From: Desulfotomaculum sp.
Lineage (GTDB): Bacteria > Bacillota > Desulfotomaculia > Desulfotomaculales > Desulfohalotomaculaceae
Length of the DNA: 7,517 bases
Reading direction: 5' to 3'
Assembly (NCBI GenBank): GCA_021129815.1
Contig: JAJOKN010000138.1
Span: 1 to 7,517 of the forward strand
Shown: positions 1-5,843 of the stretch, piece after piece
How the letters are laid out: each line of letters begins with the position of its first letter
Numbering within the stretch: position 1 is the stretch's first letter
The notes under the pieces: model-generated
Told to the model about the DNA's origin: nothing
Databases searched by the model: none
The model's input: the letters and a program-made list of their open reading frames with translations, nothing else
Position numbers and translations under genes: made by a program

Positions 1-579
1 ATGCCCATCAACAGAAGGCACTTTTATTTCTTCACGTGTTATTTCAACTGTAAAAGTTTTATTTTCTCCCGGCCGCATAACAGTAAGTGAAATCTTCGTG
101 CCAACAGGACCTCGCATGAGCTTCACAGCCATGTCTAAATTCATATCTTTAACGTCCTGGTCATCGATATGCGTTATTAAATCGCCAGCTTTTAATCCTG
201 CTCTATACGCAGGTGTATTCTTAATAGGCCTCACTACTTCAATATACTCATCTTTTTTGCTTACCAGTATCCCTAATCCTCCAAAACTCCCCTGTATCTG
301 CTCATTTAATTGGTCAAGCATTTCTGGTGACAAATACGCAGAATACGGGTCATCTAAAGAACCCACCATTCCTTCTATCGAACCTTCAATTAACTGCTTT
401 AAAGTTATATCCTCGCTGTACAAGTATTGTCCTTTTATCAATATAAACGCTTTTACTAGATTCCCTATTCCATTGTAATTTGAAGCAATCATGTAAGTCA
501 AAACGCTTAACGATAAAAAGTACACTATTCCAAAAGCCGCCAAAAGAGTATATAGTATTTTAAGCTTGTTATTCTTCAT
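1..579 (-). CDS. ctpA: Carboxyl-terminal processing protease (S41 family), N-terminal 193 residues, cut by window edge
   Basis: This is the N-terminal part of a Ctp/Tsp-type serine protease, a membrane-anchored or secreted enzyme that trims or degrades extracytoplasmic proteins. The frame runs open from ATG at 579 to the window edge. Residues about 8-32 form one hydrophobic segment after a Lys-rich start, which is a signal anchor or signal peptide. Residues 70-83 carry the family motif GMVGSLDDPYSAYL. A PDZ domain covers about 96-170, with the carboxylate-binding GLGI loop at 101-104, then PAYRAGLKAGD at 123-133 and LMRGPVGT at 154-161. The catalytic Ser-Lys region lies beyond the edge, so activity cannot be judged. 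An AGGGGG ribosome binding site lies about nine bases before the ATG. In many Firmicutes a ctp gene follows ftsE, ftsX and an M23 peptidase gene. Here a broken methyltransferase gene lies in between, and ctpA has promoter-like sequence of its own. The family call is firm; the exact paralogue (CtpA or CtpB) is not settled. Confidence 0.93.
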   Translation of the reverse strand, partial: MKNNKLKILYTLLAAFGIVYFLSLSVLTYMIASNYNGIGNLVKAFILIKGQYLYSEDITLKQLIEGSIEGMVGSLDDPYSAYLSPEMLDQLNEQIQGSFGGLGILVSKKDEYIEVVRPIKNTPAYRAGLKAGDLITHIDDQDVKDMNLDMAVKLMRGPVGTKISLTVMRPGENKTFTVEITREEIKVPSVDGH

Positions 580-634
580 TTATAAAAACCCCCTAACCAA
601 AAATTTATAAAATTGATTACAAAAACTAGTAACT

Positions 635-663
635 AATATATTACAATTCACATAAAACATCAA
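635..663 (-). promoter_or_regulatory. Candidate sigma-A-type promoter for ctpA
   Basis: On the minus strand TTGATG (663-658) is followed by a 17-base spacer and TATATT (640-635), 4/6 and 5/6 matches to the vegetative consensus. It lies about 55 bases before the ctpA start, in the AT-rich gap after the decayed methyltransferase gene. A second, weaker pair, TTACTA (632-627) and TATAAA (609-604), also has a 17-base spacer. In such AT-rich DNA chance matches are common, so this is suggestive only. Confidence 0.4.
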
Positions 664-693
664 CAAACTTTTTAAACAAAAAAATAACTTTTG

Positions 694-1353
694 TTAATGT
701 TTCTTTTCTAAACTAACAACAACCTCACAATGCCCGGTATGACAAAACATATCAACAGGCTGTACTTTCAAGATTTCATAGCCACCTTCACTCAAGTAAA
801 ACAAATCCCTTGCCAACGTGCTGGGGTTGCATGACACATAAACTATCTTAGGTATGGACATCTGTATCAAACTGTCAATGACTTCCTTTTCGCATCCCCG
901 ACGCGGCGGGTCCAACACAACTACATCTGGTACTCGATCAACGCTCAATGAAGAAATCACCTTTTCCACTCTTCCAGCATAAAACTTAACATTTGCAATA
1001 TTGTTGTGCTCTGCATTCTTTTTTGCATCCTCAACAGCCTGTGACACTGCTTCAATACCTATAACTTCCTTTGCCATACTTGCTAATTTCAAAGATATGC
1101 TGCCTGTACCACAATAAGCATCTACTACCAATTTACTGCCCGTAAGATCCGAAAACTCCGCTACCTTATCATAAAGAACAAGAGCTTGCTGTGAATTTAC
1201 CTGAAAAAAAGAATTAGCAGATATGTCAAACCTCAAATTCCCAAGATAATCCGTAATATATGTTTTGCCGTATAAGCTTATATTTTTTTCTTCTACAATT
1301 GCACCTGATTTAGCAGTAACATTGCACACAACAGAAACTATTTTAGACTTTAA
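694..1353 (-). pseudogene. rumA: 23S rRNA (uracil-5-)-methyltransferase remnant, C-terminal catalytic part
   Basis: This is the catalytic half of a TrmA/RumA (RlmD)-type enzyme, which uses S-adenosylmethionine to form 5-methyluridine in 23S rRNA. From the GTG at 1329 the frame codes for 211 residues. It shows SFFQVN (40-45), the AdoMet-binding motif DAYCGTGSISL (70-80), DPPRRGC (140-146), the nucleophile motif VSCNPSTLARD with Cys167, and QPVDMF followed by HCE with the general base Glu202. Homology continues upstream of the GTG in the same frame to about 1353 (LKSKIVSVVCN), so the GTG is not a true start. Intact family members are about 450 residues and carry a TRAM domain and an iron-sulfur segment before this point. 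Here those are missing or out of frame (see the 1343-1561 entry). The piece has no ribosome binding site of its own. The AdoMet-binding and catalytic residues are intact, so the decay may be fairly recent, but a working enzyme is unlikely. The distinction between RlmD and RlmCD types cannot be made. Confidence 0.85.
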
Positions 1354-1561
1354 ATTGCAAATGCACCTTGTTCCTGTAATGCCATGGACGCTTCATACCT
1401 ATAGCAGGAAGCACATCTACGCACAGCTTTCCTAAGCGCTTTAAGCTATCTCTCACCATTTCAGCCTTATAAACAAGCTGTGCATCATAATTTAGATGCT
1501 GCAGCAAACATCCGCCACAGCTATCATAAAGTTTACACTTCGGCTCACATCTCTTATCCGA
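1343..1561 (-). pseudogene. rumA: 23S rRNA (uracil-5-)-methyltransferase remnant, iron-sulfur segment, out of frame
   Basis: This frame encodes a clear piece of the RumA N-terminal half that has no usable start codon. It begins after an in-frame TGA (1564-1562) with SDKRCEPKC, continues with CKLYDSCGGCLLQHL (the C-x5-C-x2-C iron-sulfur motif, cysteine codons at 1537-1535, 1519-1517 and 1510-1508), then AIGMKRPWHYRNKVHLQF, and stops at TAA 1345-1343. In the family the YRNK motif is followed by some 130 more residues before the FFQVN motif. Here the second part resumes in another frame at about 1353, so roughly 80-100 residues are missing and the frame is shifted. The fourth cluster cysteine, which in E. 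coli RumA lies in the deleted stretch, is absent. The TRAM domain that normally precedes the cysteines is also absent, because the peptidase gene ends only 15 bases before the TGA. The piece is read in the same frame as that gene, behind its TAG. Confidence 0.8.
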
Positions 1562-1576
1562 TCATTCAACAAATCT

Positions 1577-2701
1577 CTATCTCCTCAAATACTCCATCGG
1601 ATCAATTGGGTTGCCGTTGCGCCTTATTTCAAAGTGCAAGTGCGGTCCTGTTGACATTCCCGTAGTGCCTATTTTGCCTATAACTTGTCCCTTGTCCACC
1701 CATTGACCATAGTTGACTAGTTGTCTAGATAAGTGAGCATATAAGCTATGTATGCCACCTCCATGATCCAACATCACTACTCTTCCATATCCCCCCATCA
1801 CAGCTACTGATACTACTCTTCCTGCTTGCGCTGCAATTACATTTGCACCATGAGGAGCAGGAATATCAATACCTGTATGCATCCGTCTAGTTCTCAATAT
1901 AGGATGAATTCGCATACCAAACGGAGAACTTATGCTCATATATCCCGGCACAGGCCACTTGAACTCGCCACCTACAAAAGCGCCTCCACCGCTCTGCTGT
2001 GCTATGCGACGCAAAATTTCATTTTCTTCACGTTCCAATCGGTCTAATTCTTGTTCCAACTGCTTTAAATTTTGCTTAGTCAATTCTAATATCTTGCTTC
2101 GTTCACTCTGTCTAGAAGCAAGCTCTAACCGTGCCCTTTCCTGCTGCTTTCGCAGCGAAACCAGCTTTTGCATTTCAGCTTCCAAATTGCTCTTTTTTAG
2201 TTCAATTTGCTCTTTCTCTTTAGTAGCTGCATTCATCATCTCTTTATCGAGCTCTATAACTTCTTTCATCATATCTGCTCGACTTATCAAGTCTCCAAAG
2301 TCCTGAGCTCCCAGCAAAACTTCAATGTAGCTTATATCACCAGCTATATACATATTTCTGATTCTTTCCATCAGCAAATCCATAATCTTATTTAACTCTT
2401 CTTCAGCTTTTTTTAGCTCCTCTTCAGTTTTTTGTATTTTTTCTTCAGTTGATTCAATATTATAAGTTAAATTATCAATTTCCCTTTCTTTTTGATCTAT
2501 AAGATTGTTGAGCGCAGATAATTGTCTTGAAATGTTTTGAAGTTCTATTCTAGTATTATCAACACTCTTTCTAACAACTTCTTGTTTTTGTTGAACTTCC
2601 CTTAATTCCTTTTTTAAGTCCGCTCCACTAGCTGCAAAAGCAACACAACTTATCAAAAAAACGAACACAAAAAACACACCTGTTTTTTTAACAAGTGACA
2701 T
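1577..2701 (-). CDS. Secreted coiled-coil M23 (LytM-type) murein endopeptidase, probable FtsEX partner
   Basis: This 374-residue protein is an EnvC/PcsB-like envelope protein with a peptidase domain. Residues 1-26 form a signal peptide (Lys5-Lys6, a hydrophobic core, then a small-residue cleavage region near AFAASGA). Residues about 27-235 are a long charged coiled coil rich in Glu, Lys and Gln. A Gly-rich linker (238-246) leads to the M23 domain at about 248-374. Its zinc ligands are His275 and Asp279 (HTGID) and His356. His323 (YAH) and His354 (in HLHFE) fit the catalytic histidines of LytM. E. coli EnvC has a degenerate site, so this protein more likely cuts peptide cross-links itself. The gene starts three bases after the ftsX stop, and its AAGGAGG site lies inside the last ftsX codons, which points to coupled translation. 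By family knowledge the coiled coil would bind the FtsX outer loop and be activated by FtsE ATP hydrolysis during septation. The C terminus (NPIDPMEYLRR) looks complete, although a decayed gene begins directly after the stop. Confidence 0.93.
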   Translation of the reverse strand: MSLVKKTGVFFVFVFLISCVAFAASGADLKKELREVQQKQEVVRKSVDNTRIELQNISRQLSALNNLIDQKEREIDNLTYNIESTEEKIQKTEEELKKAEEELNKIMDLLMERIRNMYIAGDISYIEVLLGAQDFGDLISRADMMKEVIELDKEMMNAATKEKEQIELKKSNLEAEMQKLVSLRKQQERARLELASRQSERSKILELTKQNLKQLEQELDRLEREENEILRRIAQQSGGGAFVGGEFKWPVPGYMSISSPFGMRIHPILRTRRMHTGIDIPAPHGANVIAAQAGRVVSVAVMGGYGRVVMLDHGGGIHSLYAHLSRQLVNYGQWVDKGQVIGKIGTTGMSTGPHLHFEIRRNGNPIDPMEYLRR

Positions 2702-2704
2702 GAA

Positions 2705-3613
2705 TCACACCGCCTCCTTTAAAAAGCGACAAACAGAAAACCAACTGCCAAATACACCCACCAGCATACCTAACCCAAGCAGCACAAAGGATACCAAATA
2801 CAAAACCTCTGTGTTATAAATGAATTCAATAAACAATATTGCAGTATCAAGCTGATTTAAAAAAGCAATATAGCCAACATTGACAGCCACAGCAGCAAGT
2901 ACAGCTCCCAATAATCCAAGCACCAACCCTTCTAGCAGGAATGGCAGCCATACATACCAACTGCTCGCCCCTAAAAGCTTCATGATAGCTATTTCATCTT
3001 TTCGTGCAAGCACCGACATTTTTATTGCAGTAGCAATTAAAAATACTGCAGCAACACCTAACACACAAAGCAACATCACAGTAGCTAAACGCACCCAATT
3101 AGTTGCAAAGAGCAGTTTTTCCACCCAATTTTCTCCGTAACGCACAGTTTCAACACCGTCAATCCCTGCAAAGTAGTGCGCGATATGTGCAATCTCTTTT
3201 GGATTTTCTACCTCAACGCGATAAACATCAGGCAAAGGGTTTTTAGGTAAATTATCTAAAATACTAGCAGCTTCGCCATAACTTTTCTCAAAGCTCTCTT
3301 TTAACTGCTGTAACCCCTTTTCTTTTGGAATATATTCTACACTAGCTACACCAGCAGTCGATCTTATTTGCTCACCTATATTTTCAATATCCTCTTGTTT
3401 CAAATCTTCTTCTAAAAACACCCTTATCTCCATCTCAGATTCCAGTCGCTCTGCTAAGTGATCAGCATTCAACATTACCAATACTGAACCGCCTACAATT
3501 ACAAGTGATATAGTTATGACAAACACCACTGCAAAGCTCAACCAGCCATTTCTCACTAGCGATATAAACGCTTCTCTCACAGCATAGCGCAGAGTATTAA
3601 ATAATACAGTCAT
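2705..3613 (-). CDS. ftsX: Cell division ABC transporter permease FtsX
   Basis: FtsX is the membrane half of the FtsEX complex at the division site. It passes ATP-driven movement to a murein hydrolase outside the cell. The 302-residue protein has the expected layout: a cytoplasmic N-terminal tail, TM1 at about 26-49, a large extracellular loop at about 50-170, TM2 at about 175-200, TM3 at about 221-250 and TM4 at about 269-291. The loop after TM2 holds the conserved ARKDEIAIMKLLGAS motif (203-217), typical of the FtsX/MacB permease fold and the likely contact with FtsE. I chose the ATG at 3613 because AAGGTGGG lies about five bases upstream. An ATG six codons earlier (3631) has no clear binding site. 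With this start the gene overlaps the end of ftsE by 17 bases, and the peptidase gene follows after three bases, so the three genes are almost certainly one operon. Length and domain order are normal for Gram-positive FtsX. Confidence 0.95.
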   Translation of the reverse strand: MTVLFNTLRYAVREAFISLVRNGWLSFAVVFVITISLVIVGGSVLVMLNADHLAERLESEMEIRVFLEEDLKQEDIENIGEQIRSTAGVASVEYIPKEKGLQQLKESFEKSYGEAASILDNLPKNPLPDVYRVEVENPKEIAHIAHYFAGIDGVETVRYGENWVEKLLFATNWVRLATVMLLCVLGVAAVFLIATAIKMSVLARKDEIAIMKLLGASSWYVWLPFLLEGLVLGLLGAVLAAVAVNVGYIAFLNQLDTAILFIEFIYNTEVLYLVSFVLLGLGMLVGVFGSWFSVCRFLKEAV

Positions 3614-4295
3614 ATATCCCACCTTCTTCATCGCTGACTACTCTGCCTGCTCTTAATACTATAACTCGTTTTTTCATTTTATTTACAATATCCCATGCAT
3701 GGGTAGACATTATCACAGTAGTGCCACTGCGGTTAATATCTCTTAGCAAATTCATTATCTCATCTGAAGTATAAGGGTCTAAATTTCCAGTTGGCTCATC
3801 AGCTATTATGAGTAGCGGGTTATTAACTATAGCACGAGCTATAGCAGCACGCTGCTGCTCTCCACCAGACAACTGACAAGGATAAAAACTTGCCTTTTCA
3901 ATCAACCCAACTCTTTTAAGCGCAGCAGCTACAAGCCTCTTTATCTCCCCAGGTGATTTTCCTATAACCTCCAATGCAAAAGCGACGTTTTCAGCTACAG
4001 TTTTTTTAGGCAGTAATTTAAAATCCTGAAACACCATGCCTATTTTGCGCCGCAGCCTTGCCACTTCTCTTGACTTAAAGCGCGCAACATTTCTGCCCTC
4101 AAACATCACTTGTCCACGCGTGGGAATTTCTTCTCTATATATCAACTTCAAAAAAGTAGATTTACCAGCCCCACTAGGACCGACCAAAAACACAAATTCT
4201 CCTTTTCTAATACGCAGCGTTACATCAACAAGTGCTTTTACTCTATTGTCATAAATTTTAGAAACATTATAAAACTGAATCAAATCTCGCACCAT
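3597..4295 (-). CDS. ftsE: Cell division ATP-binding protein FtsE
   Basis: FtsE is the cytoplasmic ATPase of the FtsEX complex, which controls peptidoglycan hydrolysis at the septum or during elongation. The 232 residues show every ABC motif: Walker A GPSGAGKST (39-47), Q-loop Gln90 in GMVFQDFKLLP, signature LSGGEQQR (142-149), Walker B LLIIADEP (161-168) with catalytic Glu167, D-loop NLDP (171-174) and switch His199 in STHAWD. The FQDFKLLP sequence is typical of FtsE rather than of other ABC exporters. The start is uncertain. The ATG at 4295 has only AGG two bases upstream. A TTG at 4283 would give MIQFYNVSKIY, which fits the usual FtsE N terminus better, and AGGATGGTG lies about six bases before it. 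That TTG also overlaps the stop of a short upstream reading frame (4354-4280). The gene follows the terminator of the cysK unit and begins the ftsE-ftsX-peptidase operon. I found no convincing promoter in the gap. Confidence 0.96.
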   Translation of the reverse strand: MVRDLIQFYNVSKIYDNRVKALVDVTLRIRKGEFVFLVGPSGAGKSTFLKLIYREEIPTRGQVMFEGRNVARFKSREVARLRRKIGMVFQDFKLLPKKTVAENVAFALEVIGKSPGEIKRLVAAALKRVGLIEKASFYPCQLSGGEQQRAAIARAIVNNPLLIIADEPTGNLDPYTSDEIMNLLRDINRSGTTVIMSTHAWDIVNKMKKRVIVLRAGRVVSDEEGGIYDCII

Positions 4296-4354
4296 CCTAA
4301 GCTTTTACACTTTGCCACAAAATTTACCTGTCCAGCTTGTATTTCGACACACAA
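4280..4354 (-). CDS. Possible 24-codon leader ORF ahead of ftsE
   Basis: A strong AAGGAGG site (4370-4364) stands nine bases before a TTG at 4354. From this TTG a frame of 24 codons (MCVEIQAGQVNFVAKCKSLG, then WCEI) ends at TGA 4282-4280, which overlaps the alternative TTG start of ftsE (TTGA). Such an overlap would allow translational coupling. I do not recognise the peptide. The strong binding site so far from ftsE needs some explanation: a leader peptide, the relic of a lost gene, or chance. Evidence for translation is limited to the binding site and the spacing. Confidence 0.25.
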   Translation of the reverse strand: MCVEIQAGQVNFVAKCKSLGWCEI

Positions 4355-4390
4355 GCGCAAATTCCTCCTTGAAAAAAATAGCAATTCGTC

Positions 4391-4423
4391 AAAAATAAAA
4401 ATGATAGCTTGTAAAAAGCTATC
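4391..4423 (-). terminator. Intrinsic terminator after the cysK unit
   Basis: A perfect 8-base inverted repeat, GATAGCTT at 4403-4410 and AAGCTATC at 4416-4423 with a 5-base loop, is followed on the minus strand by a T-rich run (4401-4391). It lies about 40 bases after the stop of the oxidase remnant, so it probably ended the original cysK/glcD-side transcript. A T-rich stretch also follows the hairpin on the plus strand, but no plus-strand gene ends there. Confidence 0.7.
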
Positions 4424-4464
4424 TTTCTTTTAAGTATTTAAAAATCTCATAAAATTCTTTTTTA

Positions 4465-4755
4465 CTAACCAAAAATCTTCCCTGAGTTTAAAATATTCTT
4501 TGGATCCAACAAACGCTTTATCGATCTCATCAAATTTATTTCATCTGCACTCAACTCCAAAGGTATGAAAGGTGCTGTTCCTATGTCATGTTCACCAGAA
4601 ATAGTTCCACCAAGCGTCAAGCAAAAGCGTATGAGTTTTTCTACTACGCCTAACTTATTAGGCAAGTAATCTTGCGCTATCTCAAGCGACTTAGTGTCCA
4701 TAAGTTCCACCATTCTAGGTGTAACTCCAAGCGAAAATATTTCTATAACAATTTT
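4465..4755 (-). pseudogene. glcD: FAD-linked oxidase (GlcD / D-lactate dehydrogenase type) remnant, C-terminal pieces only
   Basis: This is what remains of a flavoprotein of the GlcD/VAO family, which oxidises 2-hydroxy acids such as glycolate or D-lactate. Family members are about 460 residues; only about 96 are left. Directly after the cysK stop, in the same frame, comes KIVIEIFSLGVTPRMVELMD, which matches the middle of the family (the GVxPRMVELMD region). The frame then jumps within about 15 residues to the C-terminal signature GGTISGEHDIG (49-59 of the remnant), then PFIPLELSADEINLMRSIKR and LDPKNILNSGKIFG at the end. In intact proteins about 150 residues separate these two parts, so there is an internal in-frame deletion as well as loss of the whole FAD-binding N-terminal half. 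The signature itself has drifted: family GEHGIG reads GEHDIG, and two residues usually found just after it are missing. The ATG at 4713 gives an 82-residue frame, but it starts inside a conserved motif and has no clear ribosome binding site. The product cannot bind FAD normally. Confidence 0.85.
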
Positions 4756-5667
4756 CTAAAAAATAGACAGATACCTTTCGCCTGTATCCGGTATCAGCAC
4801 AACAATGAGTTTACCTTTATTTTCAGGCTTCTTGGCTATCTCAAGAGCTGCATAAACTGCCGCACCAGATGAAATTCCAACCAATATTCCTTCTTCTCTT
4901 GCTAACATTTTTGTAGTTTCTAAAGCTTTTTCATCGTCAATCCTGTATATGATATCCAAAAGCTTTGTGTCTAGAACCTCTGGTATAAATCCCGCTCCAA
5001 TGCCTTGAATTCCATGAGCTTTAGGCTTACCACCAGATAGCACTGGTGAAGCACTAGGTTCAACAGCCACTATTGAAATATCAGGTTTATTGTTTTTTAA
5101 AAACATTGCAACTCCAGTAATTGTTCCTCCGGTTCCTACTCCTGCAACAAAAAAATCTAACTTGCCACCTGTGTCCTCCCAGACTTCTTTTGCGGTACTT
5201 TCGATATGTGCGCGCGGATTTGCAGGATTGCTAAATTGGCGCGGCATAAACACTTTACTGTATCTTAACGCTAATTTTTCTGCCATTTCCACAGCACCAA
5301 GCATACCTTTATCTCCATCCGTAAGCACTATATCAGCACCATAGGCTCTAATAAGCTTTTGTCTTTCTACGCTCATAGTCTCTGGCATAGTTAATATCAA
5401 TTTATATCCTTTAATTGCACATGCAAAAGCTAAAGCAATTCCAGTATTACCACTGGTAGGTTCTATAATCACTGTATCTTTGTCTAAAAGCCCCTTTTTT
5501 TCTGCATCTTCAATCATAGCTATTCCAATTCTATCCTTAACGCTGCCAGCGGGATTCAAGTATTCTAACTTCAATGCAATTTTAGCTTGCAAGTTTTGTG
5601 CCATTTTGTTTAAATACACCATTGGAGTATTTCCGATCAGTTCTAACACATTGTTTTTTATATTCAT
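4756..5667 (-). CDS. cysK: Cysteine synthase A (O-acetylserine sulfhydrylase), C terminus slightly shortened
   Basis: The enzyme makes L-cysteine and acetate from O-acetyl-L-serine and sulfide, using pyridoxal phosphate in the cytoplasm. The 303 residues carry the CysK signatures in order: IGNTP (11-15), NPAGSVKDR with the cofactor lysine Lys44, the substrate loop TSGNT (71-75), the phosphate-binding loop GVGTGGTITG (177-186), GISSGAA (264-270) and PDTGERYL (293-300). The PAGSVKDR and GIQGIGAGFIP motifs favour CysK over cystathionine beta-synthase. Family members usually end a few residues further on (GERYLSTPLF or similar). Here the protein stops at GERYLSIF, exactly where the decayed oxidase sequence begins, so the last codons may come from a deletion junction. 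The catalytic core is unaffected and activity is likely. The ribosome binding site is weak: AGGA is too far from the ATG, and a GATAGAG stretch lies nearer. The gene has its own upstream region after the groEL terminator; no T-box or SAM riboswitch is visible. Confidence 0.95.
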   Translation of the reverse strand: MNIKNNVLELIGNTPMVYLNKMAQNLQAKIALKLEYLNPAGSVKDRIGIAMIEDAEKKGLLDKDTVIIEPTSGNTGIALAFACAIKGYKLILTMPETMSVERQKLIRAYGADIVLTDGDKGMLGAVEMAEKLALRYSKVFMPRQFSNPANPRAHIESTAKEVWEDTGGKLDFFVAGVGTGGTITGVAMFLKNNKPDISIVAVEPSASPVLSGGKPKAHGIQGIGAGFIPEVLDTKLLDIIYRIDDEKALETTKMLAREEGILVGISSGAAVYAALEIAKKPENKGKLIVVLIPDTGERYLSIF

Positions 5668-5722
5668 TTTAACTCTATCATCTTCCTAAATAACATTTAT
5701 CTTTTTTAAGACCCTTCAACAA

Positions 5723-5751
5723 CATAAAGCACTATACAAGTTCTTAGTCAA
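5723..5751 (-). promoter_or_regulatory. Candidate promoter for cysK
   Basis: TTGACT (5751-5746) matches the -35 consensus at 5/6 positions. A 17-base spacer leads to TTTATG (5728-5723), a poor -10 (3/6). TATAGT at 5738-5733 is a better -10 box but has no -35 at the right distance. The site lies about 55 bases before the cysK ATG and after the groEL terminator, which is where a promoter is expected. Confidence 0.3.
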
Positions 5752-5796
5752 ATAATACCATGTTTTTTCGCCCCTTAAAATACCTCTATAAAACAA

Positions 5797-5828
5797 AAAA
5801 GGCAAGGCTTTTCAAAGCCTTGCCTTTT
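5797..5828 (-). terminator. Intrinsic terminator of the groESL operon
   Basis: GGCAAGGCTTT (5801-5811) and AAAGCCTTGCC (5814-5824) form an 11-base perfect stem with only two bases between the arms; A and T runs on either side lengthen it to 15 pairs. On the minus strand the hairpin is followed by T residues (5800-5795). It begins 16 bases after the groEL stop, the normal place for a rho-independent terminator. Confidence 0.9.
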
Positions 5829-5843
5829 AAAAAACCTGCCCAA

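Noticed and set aside
673..698. Possible terminator after the rumA remnant (TAAC-AAAA-GTTA followed by a T run on the minus strand)
   Set aside because: The stem is only about four AT-rich pairs, too weak to call, although the T run is present.
4296..4400. Sigma-A promoter for ftsE using TTGACG at about 4393-4388 or TTTACA near the terminator hairpin
   Set aside because: Both -35-like boxes are good, but no acceptable -10 box lies 16-18 bases downstream of either.
1562..4758. TAG as a sense codon (recoding or programmed read-through) joining the peptidase to rumA and CysK to GlcD
   Set aside because: Both downstream parts are damaged in other ways (an extra TGA, internal deletions, lost domains), TAG also ends the oxidase remnant normally, and the upstream proteins have near-complete C termini. 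Sharing a frame in two cases is not unlikely by chance.
5668..5796. Riboswitch or T-box in front of cysK
   Set aside because: No T-box sequence, antiterminator, SAM-riboswitch core or second terminator hairpin could be seen. The leader holds only promoter-like boxes and a weak ribosome binding site.
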